This document shows positions 51,631-60,930 of a stretch of DNA of 64,000 nt, piece by piece (position 1 is the stretch's first letter; every line of letters begins with the position of its first letter). The notes beneath the pieces are model-generated. The model did no database searches, was not told the origin of the DNA, and was given only the letters and a program-made list of their open reading frames with translations. The stretch is from UBA7455 sp026713185 (GTDB lineage Bacteria > Pseudomonadota > Gammaproteobacteria > Pseudomonadales > Azotimanducaceae). The stretch is taken from contig OY762456.1 of the NCBI GenBank assembly GCA_963665785.1, positions 4,199,192-4,263,191 on the forward strand, given 5' to 3'. The position numbers and the translations under genes were made by a program.

Positions 51631-53670
51631 TAGGGTTATTTCATGCTGGAACCTGAGCGCGGAGTCTGCGACAGCCCGACGGACTGGGGATGGCCATTTT
51701 TGGGGTTGAACGGGTGGGGAACATGCGGGCTTGCGAAAGGCGGTCGGGCCTGTGGTCAATGCGCCGTTTTCCACTGTCGCTGGGATGCCGCGGGAGGCGC
51801 TTGGGCATGCTTGCGGTGGGCCGGCGGTACCTCAGTCCGGCAGGAGGATGGCGTCGAGGGCTTCCTTGCGCCGCATCATGAAGTGCAAGTTGGCTTCGGG
51901 GACATGGTGGAAGCCGCGATGGAAAACGATGGCCAGCACGATGTTGTTGAGCGTGGCGTTGTTGGCGGGGCCATGGCGGGCGCGGATGCGGCTGGCGTCC
52001 TCGCCGAGACTCACGTCGCGCCGATAGTGGTTGCCGTTCTCGATTTGCCAGTGGCCGCGGTTCCAGGCGAGCAACCGTTCGGGGTCCGCCCGGTCCTCTG
52101 GAACGGAGGTGATGCCGAAAGCGGTTTCTTCACTGGTTTCGCCGGTTTTCAGGTCGGTGCGCTCGCGGGTGACGCGGAACACTTGCTGAGCCTTGTCGAA
52201 GGCGAGCGTGCGCGGCGGTAGCGTTTGCACATCAATGCGTCGCGCGTCGATGCGCCCATGACCCTGCTCCGGTTCGGCGCCGTGATGCCGGACGGCCGCG
52301 GCGTTCCAGTCGAGGGTGGTGAGCGCCGCGAACGTCTCGGGGCAGTTGCCCTTGACGGCAAGCAGATAGTCGGCGCCGTGCGTCTCGATGATCGTCCGCT
52401 CGTTGTCTCGGGTGGTGTGCAGGGCGTCCAGGGTGATCAGGCAACCGCGCACATCGACATCCTCCAGCAGCGCCTGGGTCGCGGCGACCTCACCCCCCTC
52501 GTCGCGGCAGCAGCGGCTCGCGAGCGGGTGACCGGCGTGGCTCACCAGCGTTACCGTCTCGAAATGGGTGTCCTCGTTCGTATGGCGGTTGACGCCGCGG
52601 ATGCGCTTGCCGTCCGCCGCCAGCGCCGGGATGGCCGCCGTCCCGGCGAACCGTGGCGCTGCCCACTTGCCGAGCACCGCCGCCAAGGCGTCCGGGTCGG
52701 TGTCCGCCACCACCCGACAGATCGTCGAGTCCGATGGCGCCAAGCACCCAGCGCACGCAACGCCTCTTGGTCGAGCAGTTTCGCGAACCGTTCCGTCGCC
52801 GCCGGCCCACACAGCCCCGACAATCGCGCCAGGGCGCAAATGGCCAGCACTGTCTCCAGCCTGTGCTTCCTGCCTTGGCCGCGGCGGCAGTCCGGCAGCG
52901 CCGCGAACAACTCCCGTAGCGAGCGTAACTCCTGGCGCGAGTACGTCACCTGTGTCGCATGACAGGACCACTCCGGGCAATCCACCGGGTCCGCCAAACG
53001 TGCCCGCGCATCCGCACGTAGTGGGCGCACGAACATCTCCTTGGGCACCTTGTGCGGGTCCGTGTAGGTGCCGTTGTGGCGTGCAAAGCCCTTGGTGCGG
53101 CCCACCCGCAGCCAGTTCGAGGCGTCGTAGGCACCGCCGTGGAAACGCGACGGGTCCACGAAGGTCTCGGCCAACTCCAACGGATGCCCATGCGTCGCCT
53201 CCCAGTCCGCGCTCAAGCGCCGCAGGCTGCACCCCAGCACCCGCGAGGCCAGGTTCCTGGTCCCCGCCGCTACCGGCAGCATCAAAAACCGCGTGTTGTT
53301 GCCGATCAGGTGCAAGCGCCGGAACTGCACCGACCGGTGCCAGCCCAGCCAGCGATCCCGCGGTGCGCACTTGAACGCTCCCGATTGCCAGCCCAACAGC
53401 GCCAGCCAGTGCCCGCGCCACACCGCGACGTGACGCAGCCCGCGGCCCGCGAACTGCCGAAACCCCAGGTAGTGGTGCCGCGCCATGAGATCGTCCCATC
53501 GTCGGCGCTCGTCCGGGCGCGCCAGCCGCACTTCCACCTCGCCCACGACCAACTGAGTCTTGTCGAATCCATCTGCCATGCCCCTTTATACACAAACCGA
53601 CACCGAAAAGCCAGCCCCCGCTGTCGCCATCCTAAAATCAACACCATGCGGCTAGCGTGAAATAGCCCTG
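51631..53670 (-). mobile_element. ISAs1-family insertion sequence, GC-rich
   Basis: A 2,040-base element with ends TAGGGTTATTTCATGC (51631-51646) and GCGTGAAATAGCCCTG (53655-53670), which are inverted repeats matching at 13 of 16 positions; all three differences are C/T. The interior encodes the DruA-domain/ISAs1 transposase on the minus strand. Its base composition is far richer in G and C than the chromosome around it, pointing to a recent foreign origin. It splits a zinc-ribbon transposase pseudogene at its right end. No clear target-site duplication is seen. Confidence 0.8.
51832..53579 (-). pseudogene. Frameshifted DUF4338 (DruA-like) + ISAs1 transposase fusion
   Basis: Two overlapping frames make one protein of about 580 residues. 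Frame 1 starts at ATG 53579 (MADGFDKTQLVVGEVEVRLA) and encodes a DUF4338 domain (about 15-215: HHYLGFRQFAGRGLRHVAVW, WLALLGWQSGAFKCAPRDRW, RRLHLIGNNTRFLMLP, LAETFVDPSRFHGGAYDASN), then the ISAs1 N-terminal DDE_Tnp_1_assoc region (LRELFAALPDCRRGQGRKHR). Near 52740 the frame shifts by -1 into the second frame, APSDSTICRVVADTDPDALA, which holds the catalytic core: ALAADGKRIRG (Asp), LITLDALHT (Asp) and GHWQIENGNHYRRDV with GEDASR (Glu). One base is missing or gained near CGCCATCGG; unless programmed frameshifting rescues it, the enzyme is dead. Confidence 0.85.
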
Positions 53671-54646
53671 GCATCCCGCTACTCAATGGTGGTAATTGAC
53701 AGAATGTTTTGTCACGATATTGAAGCTCGATATCTTCGACATCCTTGCGCGACTCGGCGGCCGCATACAGCGCCTTGATTTGCTCGATCAGTTCAACCGG
53801 CGCATGTTTTGATATTTTCTTGAGTTCTCTACCCATGGCTCGCCCTGAACCCAATTCGTCGCCAGCAAGCCAGTAGTGAGCATGCTTGCGAAACGGTTCG
53901 GCAAGGTCCAGATCACCGTTATTGACCGACTCGTAGTTGATCTCGAAGGGATCGACCCGGCCATCGAAATTGGCGTGTATACCCAGGATAAAACGGCTAT
54001 CGGCATCAACTGTGCAGTCTCCGGACAACACCACATTTCACCGATCAAGACGGCTGATCCAGTTCAGTGTGTACTCCTGTCCGTCTGTCTCAATGGTCAA
54101 GTCGAGCGGTTAGGTCAGGCGACCATCAATCAGCGCTCGATCGACTGCCCCTGAATGCACTCGGCAGCGGTTGTGGATGAAGTTAATGATCGAATAGTAG
54201 GAGTTCATTGATTTGAGTTCCACCCCGCGTCCCGACCCTCGAAGCGGCGATTTGTTGGCAATCCGGCTTAACACATCTGACGCGAGACGCCGGTGATTGT
54301 CGTGCAGGCGAGTGGGATTCGATACCAGTGTTTTGCGACCACAGGACTTGCACTGGTAATTCTGGCCGTTACCAGAGGCTGGCTTACCACGCTTGCGATA
54401 GGCTTTCTTGTGTGCGGCGATGGTCTTCCCGTAATTCTCGCAACCTACGTTGGCGCAGCTCGCAGACTCCTCAAGTAACCAGACCCCGTTGGCATCAGAC
54501 AGACGTTCGATTTCTCGCACGATGGATTCATTGGATGTCAAGGGAGGGTTATCGATGCAAGCCTTACATCGAATGGAGGGAACCTTGCCTCGCTTGGTGC
54601 TGTGTACCTTGTAATGCATATCCCGGTCAGTGGAAGGTCTAGTCAT
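53671..54646 (-). pseudogene. Zinc-ribbon transposase, nonsense-mutated and truncated
   Basis: One reading frame runs from ATG 54646 to the ISAs1-type element at 53670 but is broken by TAA at 54110-54112 and TGA at 54038-54040. The N-terminal part has zinc-binding cysteines (CKAC; CANVGCENYG; YQCKSCGRKT) typical of IS transposases with InsA-like zinc ribbons, and the part after the stops has TIETDGQEYTLNW, NVVLSGDCTVDADSRFILGI and HYWLAGDELG, a DDE-like catalytic region. The C-terminus was removed by the IS insertion. The two stop codons lie outside the IS, so the gene had probably decayed on its own as well. Confidence 0.75.
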
Positions 54647-54948
54647 GCCGTGCTGGTGACGGGCGGGATACCATAGTTTTCGCAGTTCGGCGCCCGGCAG
54701 TGATTGACCTGAATGACCCGTTCAGTCCCCACTATGTCAGCCGTGGCCGGGAGGGGAACAAGGGGATGTTTCTTCATACTTACATTTTCTCCATTTTGTC
54801 GGTTTCATCAGGTACTCCAACTCGATTGAAATACCCCATAAGAAAAACCGGACAGATTACTTGTTATAAAAGCGGACAATTTAAATGTTCTCTACATGGA
54901 CAAGGCTTATGCTTGACATAAGCTGTTGATTGCAGAACAATTTGCCGC

Positions 54949-55335
54949 ATGAACCCCACGACGTACACGAAGGTCGAGAAGCACCGCATCAAGGGCACCA
55001 CCGACATGACCAAGGCGAACACTTCATACGTGGAACACCACATCCTCTCGATGCGGATGGGCATGAGGCGCTTCACCCGGTTGACCAACGCGTTCAGCAA
55101 GAAGATCGAGAAGTAAGTAGCGATGGTCAGCCTGTACGCGCTACAGTACAACTTCTGCCGCATCCACAAGACGCTGCGCGTCACGCCCGCGATGTAAGAG
55201 GGGATAGATAGCACAATGCGGGACTGCGAAGGGATCGTCGGGCTGACCAACGCCTATCTGCCTACGCCCAAGAAGCCTGGCTCCACGAAAGGCGCGAAAT
55301 ACACCAAGTGGCAGTCGCAACCAGATGCTCTTTGA
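54949..55335 (+). pseudogene. C-terminal remnant of a DDE transposase
   Basis: Frame from ATG 54949 reads TSYVEHHILSMRMGMRRFTRLTNAFSKKIEK, stop (55114), VAMVSLYALQYNFCRIHKTLRVTPAM, stop (55195), then GIDSTMRDCEGIVGL. This is the conserved C-terminal block of a widespread DDE transposase (typical form SYVERQNLTMRMSMRRFTRLTNAFSKK, YNFCRIHxTLRVTPAM), containing the final catalytic Glu and two in-frame stops. The N-terminal two thirds are gone. The upstream stretch 54647-54948 holds nothing recognisable. Confidence 0.8.
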
Positions 55336-55702
55336 GTTCTTCGTTTCCGTCTTGCCGATTTTGTGGCCAGTGGCGAGATATTCCATGCTTGGAGCGTTAA
55401 TCTGTCTTCCGCTGGCACTGTTTCGCCGGACGCGTGGTTTCGTTTCTATTGTACTGTTCGTGGCCTCAGTTGTTCTCGGACTTGCCACATGGGTATGGGG
55501 GGTGGTGGTGACGTGGATCTTTTGGGGCGGTTGGGCCGTTCTCATTGGGCTGTTCATTCTTGGCGTTGGCGTTGTTCCGATGGGTATTGTCGCCGCCGCT
55601 ATGGCTGGCGAGTGGGAGCTCTTCGCGAATATGGGTGTGACCCTTGTCGTGCTAATCGCGATTCGAGTATTCAGCCACTGGCTTGCCGATCACTCCGACT
55701 AA
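55325..55702 (+). CDS. Small integral membrane protein of unknown function
   Basis: A 125-residue, very hydrophobic protein with probably four membrane segments (about 5-28, 40-58, 62-85 and 98-116), joined by a short basic loop RRTRG near 34-38, so the inside-out topology is plausible. No family was recognised. Its ATG lies within the tail of the transposase remnant. Composition is closer to the chromosome than to the GC-rich IS, and it may be a passenger gene of the accessory region or a late survivor of a deleted operon. Confidence 0.6.
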   Translation: MLFEFFVSVLPILWPVARYSMLGALICLPLALFRRTRGFVSIVLFVASVVLGLATWVWGVVVTWIFWGGWAVLIGLFILGVGVVPMGIVAAAMAGEWELFANMGVTLVVLIAIRVFSHWLADHSD

Positions 55703-55838
55703 AAAGTCAAACTAAGACACTACCCGAATGGGAGTGTTGATCTTCCCCCGAAATTCTGGACACCAAGTTAAGAGTTATGGACTTCCCACGGTCTGATGGA
55801 CACCTCTGCGCTATTGTCTGAGCATAGTAGGATGTGAA

Positions 55839-55967
55839 ATGAGTAATCAGCGATACTCACCCGGGTTTAAAGACGAGGAATTGCAAATAGTTATTGAGCG
55901 AGGTTATTCAGTTGCGGAAGTAACTGTCTTGATCGGTTCCGTATTTGTCTATTACCGGAATCTATAA
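55839..55967 (+). pseudogene. IS3-family OrfA remnant
   Basis: MSNQRYSPGFKDEELQIVIE followed by RGYSVAEVTVLIG is the start of an IS3-family helix-turn-helix OrfA (typical form RYSPEFKDEAVKQV, GYSVAEVSARLG). The frame ends at TAA after 42 codons. The sequence CTGGACACC near 55758 and TGGACACCTC near 55799 upstream resembles an IS3-type terminal repeat. OrfB is absent. Confidence 0.75.
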
Positions 55968-56034
55968 CACTCCATGGACACAACATCCATCATCCATTAA
56001 GGTCGACTAACTTCAATTGATGCGGGGGAAAATA

Positions 56035-56637
56035 ATGACAACAGAACAAATTCAACAGATCGAGCAGCAAATCGGTGAACTCACGGCACAGTTGTATGCG
56101 CTCAGAAAAACTTCGCCGGCCATTGCTGTACCGAACTACACATTCGAAACCAACGCCGGTGAAACGACACTACTCGATCTGTTTGGTACTCAAGATAAAC
56201 TTTTTGCCATTCACAACATGGGGCAGGGTTGTCGCTTCTGCACACTGTGGGCGGACGGCTTTAACGGATTGCTTTCTCATCTGGAGTCGGCGATGGCGGT
56301 AGTTCTGTTATCAAAGGATCCACCCGAGTTGCAGCGTCGCTTTGCCAATTCCCGTGGCTGGCGTTTCGCACTTGCTTCTCACGTCAACTCAAATTACCTG
56401 AGCGAACAAACTGTTTACGCCGATGCATCAAATTATCCCGGAGCAGTCATTTACGAGAAAAAAGACGACCGGATATTCCGCAAGAACGCATGTGTGTTTG
56501 GACCTGGCGACCTTTATTGCACCATGTGGAATGTGCTGGGTCTGGCAGGACTCAATGAAGATGATTGGGTCCCGCAATTCAACTACTGGATAAGACCGGA
56601 GCAACTTGACGATGGTGGCGAAAGAGTTCTCGATTAA
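56035..56637 (+). CDS. DUF899 family thioredoxin-like protein
   Basis: A 200-residue member of the DUF899 thioredoxin-fold family. An N-terminal coiled helix (TEQIQQIEQQIGELTAQLYALRK) precedes the core with IHNMGQGCRFCTLWADGFNG, which contains a CxxC pair, and LLSKDPPELQRRFANSRGW. The C-terminal region NVLGLAGLNEDDWVPQFNYW is also family-typical. Function is unknown, likely redox or sequestration. ATG 56035 follows GGGGGAAAAT; the frame begins six codons earlier. It lies at the right side of the IS-rich region and may be a passenger gene. Confidence 0.85.
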   Translation: MTTEQIQQIEQQIGELTAQLYALRKTSPAIAVPNYTFETNAGETTLLDLFGTQDKLFAIHNMGQGCRFCTLWADGFNGLLSHLESAMAVVLLSKDPPELQRRFANSRGWRFALASHVNSNYLSEQTVYADASNYPGAVIYEKKDDRIFRKNACVFGPGDLYCTMWNVLGLAGLNEDDWVPQFNYWIRPEQLDDGGERVLD

Positions 56638-57227
56638 CGTTATTGACTAAACAGGGTTGCTATTGGCCGAACCGGTGAATGAACATCAGACGCACAGAAC
56701 CCAGCTTATTCTCAACCTTCTAGGGGCATGGTCTCCGGGGATTCCCCCTACCGCAACTGTTATTGCCGGAGAGATTCACAAAATAGGTTCTCCGTCCAAA
56801 ATCGATATACGAAGCCTCCAGCCTTTTAACTTAATTCATGCGTGTCATCAAAGGATAAAGAACTGGCGTTAACCTGTGCGATGGATGATACGCCAGGAAG
56901 TAGTGCCTGGATCATCAAAAGTCCTCAGAGCGGTTTGCCGGAGTCAATTTATCCCATTCCAGGCAGGATCACGACCTTGAATCAAGCCGTCAAGGACTCC
57001 TTGATAACTGTCTGCGATTCGAACCTGTAAGATTTCCTTACAGTTGCCGATACAGGTGATTATCAGCAAACATATCAAGTCAATCGCGATCCAATTTAAA
57101 TTAATAGACCCCCAATTTGGTACCCTTTGGTTGACTGGGTCGCTGGCGAATCATGATGAAATCCCGGGCTATTTGATATTGGAATCCTGCATATCTCCAA
57201 CAAGTGTTGGAGTATTAATATGATTGC
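56638..57227. other. 590-base spacer before trmB
   Basis: Short frames at 56657-56872 and 56842-57030 show no recognisable family, and no IS end or RNA gene was identified. The stretch probably includes the right boundary of the accessory region and the trmB promoter. A short hairpin-like segment, CCAACAAGTGTTGG (57196-57209), lies close to the gene start. Confidence 0.5.
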
Positions 57228-57956
57228 TTGCGATATACTATCAAACGCCAGGTTCGAGATTATCGGGCCTGGGCATATTGTTCCTCGGTAGCCCACAGGC
57301 GAACGCTGTTGCACCGTATTATTCGAAGTTATGTTTTACGCCAGAGTCGCATGACCTGGCTGCAACGTCATGCGCTGGAGACCTACTGGCTCATGTATGG
57401 AATTGAGCCGGAAGAACTCAAAAAACCGGAAGGTGTGTTTACAAGGCAGGCTCCTCTGACGGTGGAAATAGGCTTTGGCAAGGGTGATTCGTTACTGGAA
57501 ATGGCTGTAGCCAACCCTCAGCGCAACTACCTTGGCATTGAAGTTTACCGGCCCGGCATCGGTAATCTGTTGAACGGAATACACAAAGAAAAACTGGAGA
57601 ATCTGAAGGTGGTAAACCGCGACAGTATTGAAGTTCTGGGGTATTTACCTTCTGACGGAGTCGATTGCCTGCAGGTGTTTTTCCCGGACCCCTGGCCAAA
57701 AAGAAAACATCACAAACGCCGGCTGATCAACTCGACGTTGCTGGACCTCGCATCGTCAAAACTTGCCCCGGGGGGTTGCCTGCATATAGCAACGGACTGG
57801 CTGGACTATGCTGTGCAAATCCGTTCTTTGCTTTCAGCACATCCAGCGTTTATCGAGACTGAAACGCCGGATCGACCAGAAACCCGATACGAAAAAAGAG
57901 GGCTGCGCCTCGGGCATGAGGTGTTCGATATTGCTTACTGTACCCGATGTTCATAA
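57228..57956 (+). CDS. trmB: tRNA (guanine-N7-)-methyltransferase TrmB
   Basis: TrmB methylates G46 in the variable loop of tRNAs with S-adenosylmethionine. The 242-residue frame has RRTLLHRIIRSYVLRQSRMT (family N-terminus), motif I TVEIGFGKGDSLLEMA, NYLGIEVYRPGIGNLL, LQVFFPDPWPKRKHHKRRLI (catalytic and tRNA-binding) and TRYEKRGLRLGHEVFDI. The start is uncertain: TTG 57228 is given, but the first ~20 residues have no clear homology and a later start such as TTG or GTG is possible. It faces the same way as the FAD monooxygenase that follows; hemW and rdgB converge on that gene from the other strand. Confidence 0.93.
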   Translation: MRYTIKRQVRDYRAWAYCSSVAHRRTLLHRIIRSYVLRQSRMTWLQRHALETYWLMYGIEPEELKKPEGVFTRQAPLTVEIGFGKGDSLLEMAVANPQRNYLGIEVYRPGIGNLLNGIHKEKLENLKVVNRDSIEVLGYLPSDGVDCLQVFFPDPWPKRKHHKRRLINSTLLDLASSKLAPGGCLHIATDWLDYAVQIRSLLSAHPAFIETETPDRPETRYEKRGLRLGHEVFDIAYCTRCS

Positions 57957-58023
57957 GCCGGCGACCCACTGCATACACCAGGCCGAATAATGGTCCGGGC
58001 TTTCTGATGTCCGAACAAAGCGC

Positions 58024-59202
58024 ATGAGCAGTGCAAAAGTACTCGTCGCCGGAGGCGGCATCGGTGGGCTGACCGCCGCGTTGAGCTTTGCCAGGTTTGG
58101 CTTTTCTGTTCAGGTCTTTGAGCAGGCGCCGGTATTCCCGGATGCAGGCGCCGGCATACAGTTAAGCCCAAATTGTACCCGTGTCCTGCATGATCTGGGG
58201 CTGGAACAGGAAGTGTCGGCCACTGGATTCCTGCCGCGGGGGGTGCAGGTAAGACATTGGAAAAGTGGCGCCGTAATCGCTTCCAGTGATTTTGAAAACC
58301 ACAGGGAAAAGTACGGCTTTCCCTACTATCATATCCATCGTTCAGACCTGATGGATGTTCTGGTACGGGCAGCCAGTGCAGATCCGAATATTAGACTGCA
58401 TCCTGGTACAGCAATAGAACATGTCAAACAGGATAGCGATGCAGTCAGCGTGGTTGCCGGTGCCAAAGAGTACTGCTGCGACCTGCTGGCAGGTGCTGAC
58501 GGTATCCGGTCGGTGGTCAGAAATTCGCTTTTTGGCCCAGATGAACCCCAATTTACCGGCAATATAGCCTGGCGGGGCGTGGCTGCCACAGATCAATTGC
58601 CAAAAGACTTTATTCGACCGGTAGCCACTGTCTGGTGGGGGCCACGGAAGCACTTTGTACATTATTACGTGCGCAATGGTACCTGCGTTAATTGTGTCTG
58701 CGTCGTTGAAAAGGAAGGTTGGGAAACAGAATCCTGGACGGAAAGGGGAAGTCATACCGAATTGAAGAACGATTTTGCCGGCTGGCATGATACGGTCACG
58801 ACATTGATTGACAATATCAACCATGACGCCTGCTTTAAATGGGCGTTGTTTGACCGGCCACCGATGCCATTGTGGGGGCAGAACAGAATTACTCTCCTTG
58901 GAGACGCCTGTCATCCAATGCTCCCCTTTTTGGCGCAGGGCGCTTCGATGGCTGTTGAAGACGCCGCGGTACTCGCCCGGTGCGTTGCTGCCGGCAAAGA
59001 TATCCCTTCAAGTCTCATTCGCTACCAGGCACTGCGTCGTGATCGAACAGCCTGGGTACAGAAAAGCTCCCGAAGGAACAAGACCCTGTTCCATGCAACT
59101 GGTGTGACCGCGTGGGTCAGAAATCGTTTTGCGGGTATGGCCAGCGAAAAGATGTTCGACAGGTTGTTCAGCTACGATGCAACCCGGATAAGGCAGACCT
59201 GA
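58024..59202 (+). CDS. FAD-dependent aromatic-ring monooxygenase-like protein
   Basis: A group A flavoprotein monooxygenase, 392 aa, of the salicylate/3-hydroxybenzoate hydroxylase type. It has the Rossmann GxGxxG as AGGGIGGLTAALSFARFG, the DG motif GADGIRSVVRNSLFG and the GD motif LLGDACHPMLPFLAQGAS, all needed for FAD and NAD(P)H use. Residues between 200 and 270 fix the substrate, which cannot be read. No ring-cleavage genes are nearby, so a role in aromatic degradation is not supported by context. It follows trmB by 67 bases and converges on hemW. Confidence 0.88.
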   Translation: MSSAKVLVAGGGIGGLTAALSFARFGFSVQVFEQAPVFPDAGAGIQLSPNCTRVLHDLGLEQEVSATGFLPRGVQVRHWKSGAVIASSDFENHREKYGFPYYHIHRSDLMDVLVRAASADPNIRLHPGTAIEHVKQDSDAVSVVAGAKEYCCDLLAGADGIRSVVRNSLFGPDEPQFTGNIAWRGVAATDQLPKDFIRPVATVWWGPRKHFVHYYVRNGTCVNCVCVVEKEGWETESWTERGSHTELKNDFAGWHDTVTTLIDNINHDACFKWALFDRPPMPLWGQNRITLLGDACHPMLPFLAQGASMAVEDAAVLARCVAAGKDIPSSLIRYQALRRDRTAWVQKSSRRNKTLFHATGVTAWVRNRFAGMASEKMFDRLFSYDATRIRQT

Positions 59203-59224
59203 ACAGAGTTGACTGTAATGCGCA

Positions 59225-60340
59225 TCAGGGTGTCAGCAGAAGCAGCACCTCATCCACAAAACGCATGCCGTAAGCATTAAGTCTGATTTCATTTCTGGCG
59301 GTAAGGAATCCCCGATCAAAAGCCTGGTGGAGGAAAGGTTCGATGGTTTCCAGCGGGAGTCCGGTTCGGATTTCATAGGACAAAAGGTCTACGCCATCAC
59401 TCAAACGCAGCGCATTCATCATGAACTCAAGGGGCAGTTCTTGCCGGGCCACCGGAATGACTTTTTTGCCGGGGTCTTCAAGATAGCTCTTGGGCATACG
59501 GGTTCTTGACGTTCTGAATACCCCCTGATCCGTGGTGTACTTTCCATGTGCCCCGGCGCCAATGCCGATATAGTCACCAAATTGCCAGTAATTGAGATTG
59601 TGCCGGCTTTGCCTGCCAGGCCGTGAAAATGCCGATACCTCGTACCGTTGATAGCCGTTGTCAGCAAGCAATTGCATACCCCTTTCCTGGATCCGGAACA
59701 ACGTATCCTCGTCAGGTAATGCTGGCGGGTACCGGTAAAACACGGTGTTGGGCTCAATCGTCAGTTGATACCAGGAGATATGTTCCGGCTGGAATGATAT
59801 CGCCGTGTTAAGGTCCTGTTCCGCATCGGCCCAGGTCTGATTCGGCAGACCGTGCATCAGATCCAGATTCAGGTTGGTAAAACCGGCTTCCCTTGCATTG
59901 GCAATCGCCCGTACCGCATCTCTTGAGGAGTGAATTCTGCCCAGTTGTCTGAGATATAGATCGTTGAAAGACTGAATGCCAAGACTCAGCCGATTGACCC
60001 CTGATTGCCTGAAATCCCGTATGCGGGAATCGTCCAGGGTGCCGGGATTGGCTTCCAGGGTGATTTCCATGTCATGACTGCAAGAGAACAGGGTTTTGGC
60101 TTCCACGATCAACTTGGCGATGTTCCCGGGTGAAATCAGACTGGGTGTTCCACCGCCAAAGAAAATACTGTTCAAGTGTTGTGCTGCCACCGCTTCCTGT
60201 CTCAGTTCACTGATCAGCACGCGGGTATACTCTACTTCGGGTATGGGTCCATCCTGTTCATGGGAATTGAAATCACAGTAGGGGCACTTACGGACACACC
60301 AGGGAAAGTGGACGTACAGACCAGTGGGGATTTCAGGCAT
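59225..60340 (-). CDS. hemW: Radical SAM heme chaperone HemW
   Basis: HemW, formerly HemN-like YggW, binds heme and inserts it into respiratory proteins; it is not the coproporphyrinogen oxidase. From MPEIPTGLYVHFPWC it is 371 aa, with CVRKCPYCDFNSHE (CxxxCxxC cluster), FFGGGTPSLI, EANPGTLDD, GVNRLSLGIQSFND, and the C-terminal region ending VDEVLLLLTP. The upstream extension to 60376 has no homology. It overlaps the rdgB stop by 8 bases, a usual pairing. Confidence 0.95.
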   Translation of the reverse strand: MPEIPTGLYVHFPWCVRKCPYCDFNSHEQDGPIPEVEYTRVLISELRQEAVAAQHLNSIFFGGGTPSLISPGNIAKLIVEAKTLFSCSHDMEITLEANPGTLDDSRIRDFRQSGVNRLSLGIQSFNDLYLRQLGRIHSSRDAVRAIANAREAGFTNLNLDLMHGLPNQTWADAEQDLNTAISFQPEHISWYQLTIEPNTVFYRYPPALPDEDTLFRIQERGMQLLADNGYQRYEVSAFSRPGRQSRHNLNYWQFGDYIGIGAGAHGKYTTDQGVFRTSRTRMPKSYLEDPGKKVIPVARQELPLEFMMNALRLSDGVDLLSYEIRTGLPLETIEPFLHQAFDRGFLTARNEIRLNAYGMRFVDEVLLLLTP

Positions 60341-60911
60341 TGAACTGCACCACAAACCGGCTGAGGGCTTTGGCACGGTGACTGAGTTGATTTTTCCGGT
60401 CTGATGTCAGTTGGGCGGCGGTCTTGCCGATGTCAGGAATGAGGAACAACGGATCGTATCCGAACCCTGACTGTCCCTGGGGCTCTCTGACAATTTCACC
60501 GGCCCATGTGCCATGTGCGATGATCGGTGCAGGGTCCAGTGCGTGTCCAAGGTATACGATCACACACTGGTAGCGGGCAGACCGACAATCGATAAGGTCC
60601 ATCTCCGTCAGCAGTTTTCGATTGTTGTCCCCATCGGTGGCGTCCGGTCCGGCATACCGGGACGAGTAGATTCCCGGTCGACCATCCAGTGCCTCAACTT
60701 CCAGACCGGAATCATCAGCGATTGCCGGTAAACCACTTTGTCTGCTTGCATGTCTTGCTTTGAGCAGGGCGTTTTCAACGAAGGTAAGGCCGGTCTCTTC
60801 CGCCGGGTCTATGCCAAGAGTTCCCTGATTAATGAGTTCAATCCCGGCAGGCATCATCGCCCGGATCTCTCTGAGCTTATGCCGGTTGTTGCTTGCCAGT
60901 ACAACTCGCAT
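60333..60911 (-). CDS. rdgB: dITP/XTP pyrophosphatase RdgB
   Basis: RdgB hydrolyses non-canonical purine nucleotides (dITP, XTP) to keep them out of DNA. The 192 residues have VLASNNRHKLREI (canonical SNNxGKLxE with His for Gly), TFVENALLKARHAS, GLPAIADDSGLEVEALDGRPGIYSSRYAG, GQSGFGYDPLFLIP and the C-terminal SHRAKAL. It lies 19 bases after yggT and overlaps hemW; together they form the yggS-proC-yggT-rdgB-hemW operon. Confidence 0.95.
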   Translation of the reverse strand: MRVVLASNNRHKLREIRAMMPAGIELINQGTLGIDPAEETGLTFVENALLKARHASRQSGLPAIADDSGLEVEALDGRPGIYSSRYAGPDATDGDNNRKLLTEMDLIDCRSARYQCVIVYLGHALDPAPIIAHGTWAGEIVREPQGQSGFGYDPLFLIPDIGKTAAQLTSDRKNQLSHRAKALSRFVVQFNA

Positions 60912-60930
60912 CAGGTCAGTCTGTTCTCTA

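Noticed and set aside
51643..52221. Plus-strand frames in the ISAs1-type element
   Set aside because: They are long only because the DNA is GC-rich; the minus strand carries the transposase.
52780..53595. Reading the 587-codon minus-strand frame (51832-53595) as one protein
   Set aside because: Its first ~270 codons are Ala/Gly/Pro/Arg-rich and meaningless; real homology there is in the neighbouring frame (DUF4338), so a frameshift near 52740 explains both.
54930..55211. 93-codon His/Glu-rich plus-strand frame
   Set aside because: It is an off-frame reading of the transposase remnant; the frame starting at 54949 gives the recognisable transposase C-terminus.
51323..57227. Integrative element with duplicated ssrA end
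   Set aside because: The ssrA 3' end sequence (GGTTCGATTCCCGCC...CCACCA) does not recur before trmB, and no integrase gene is present.
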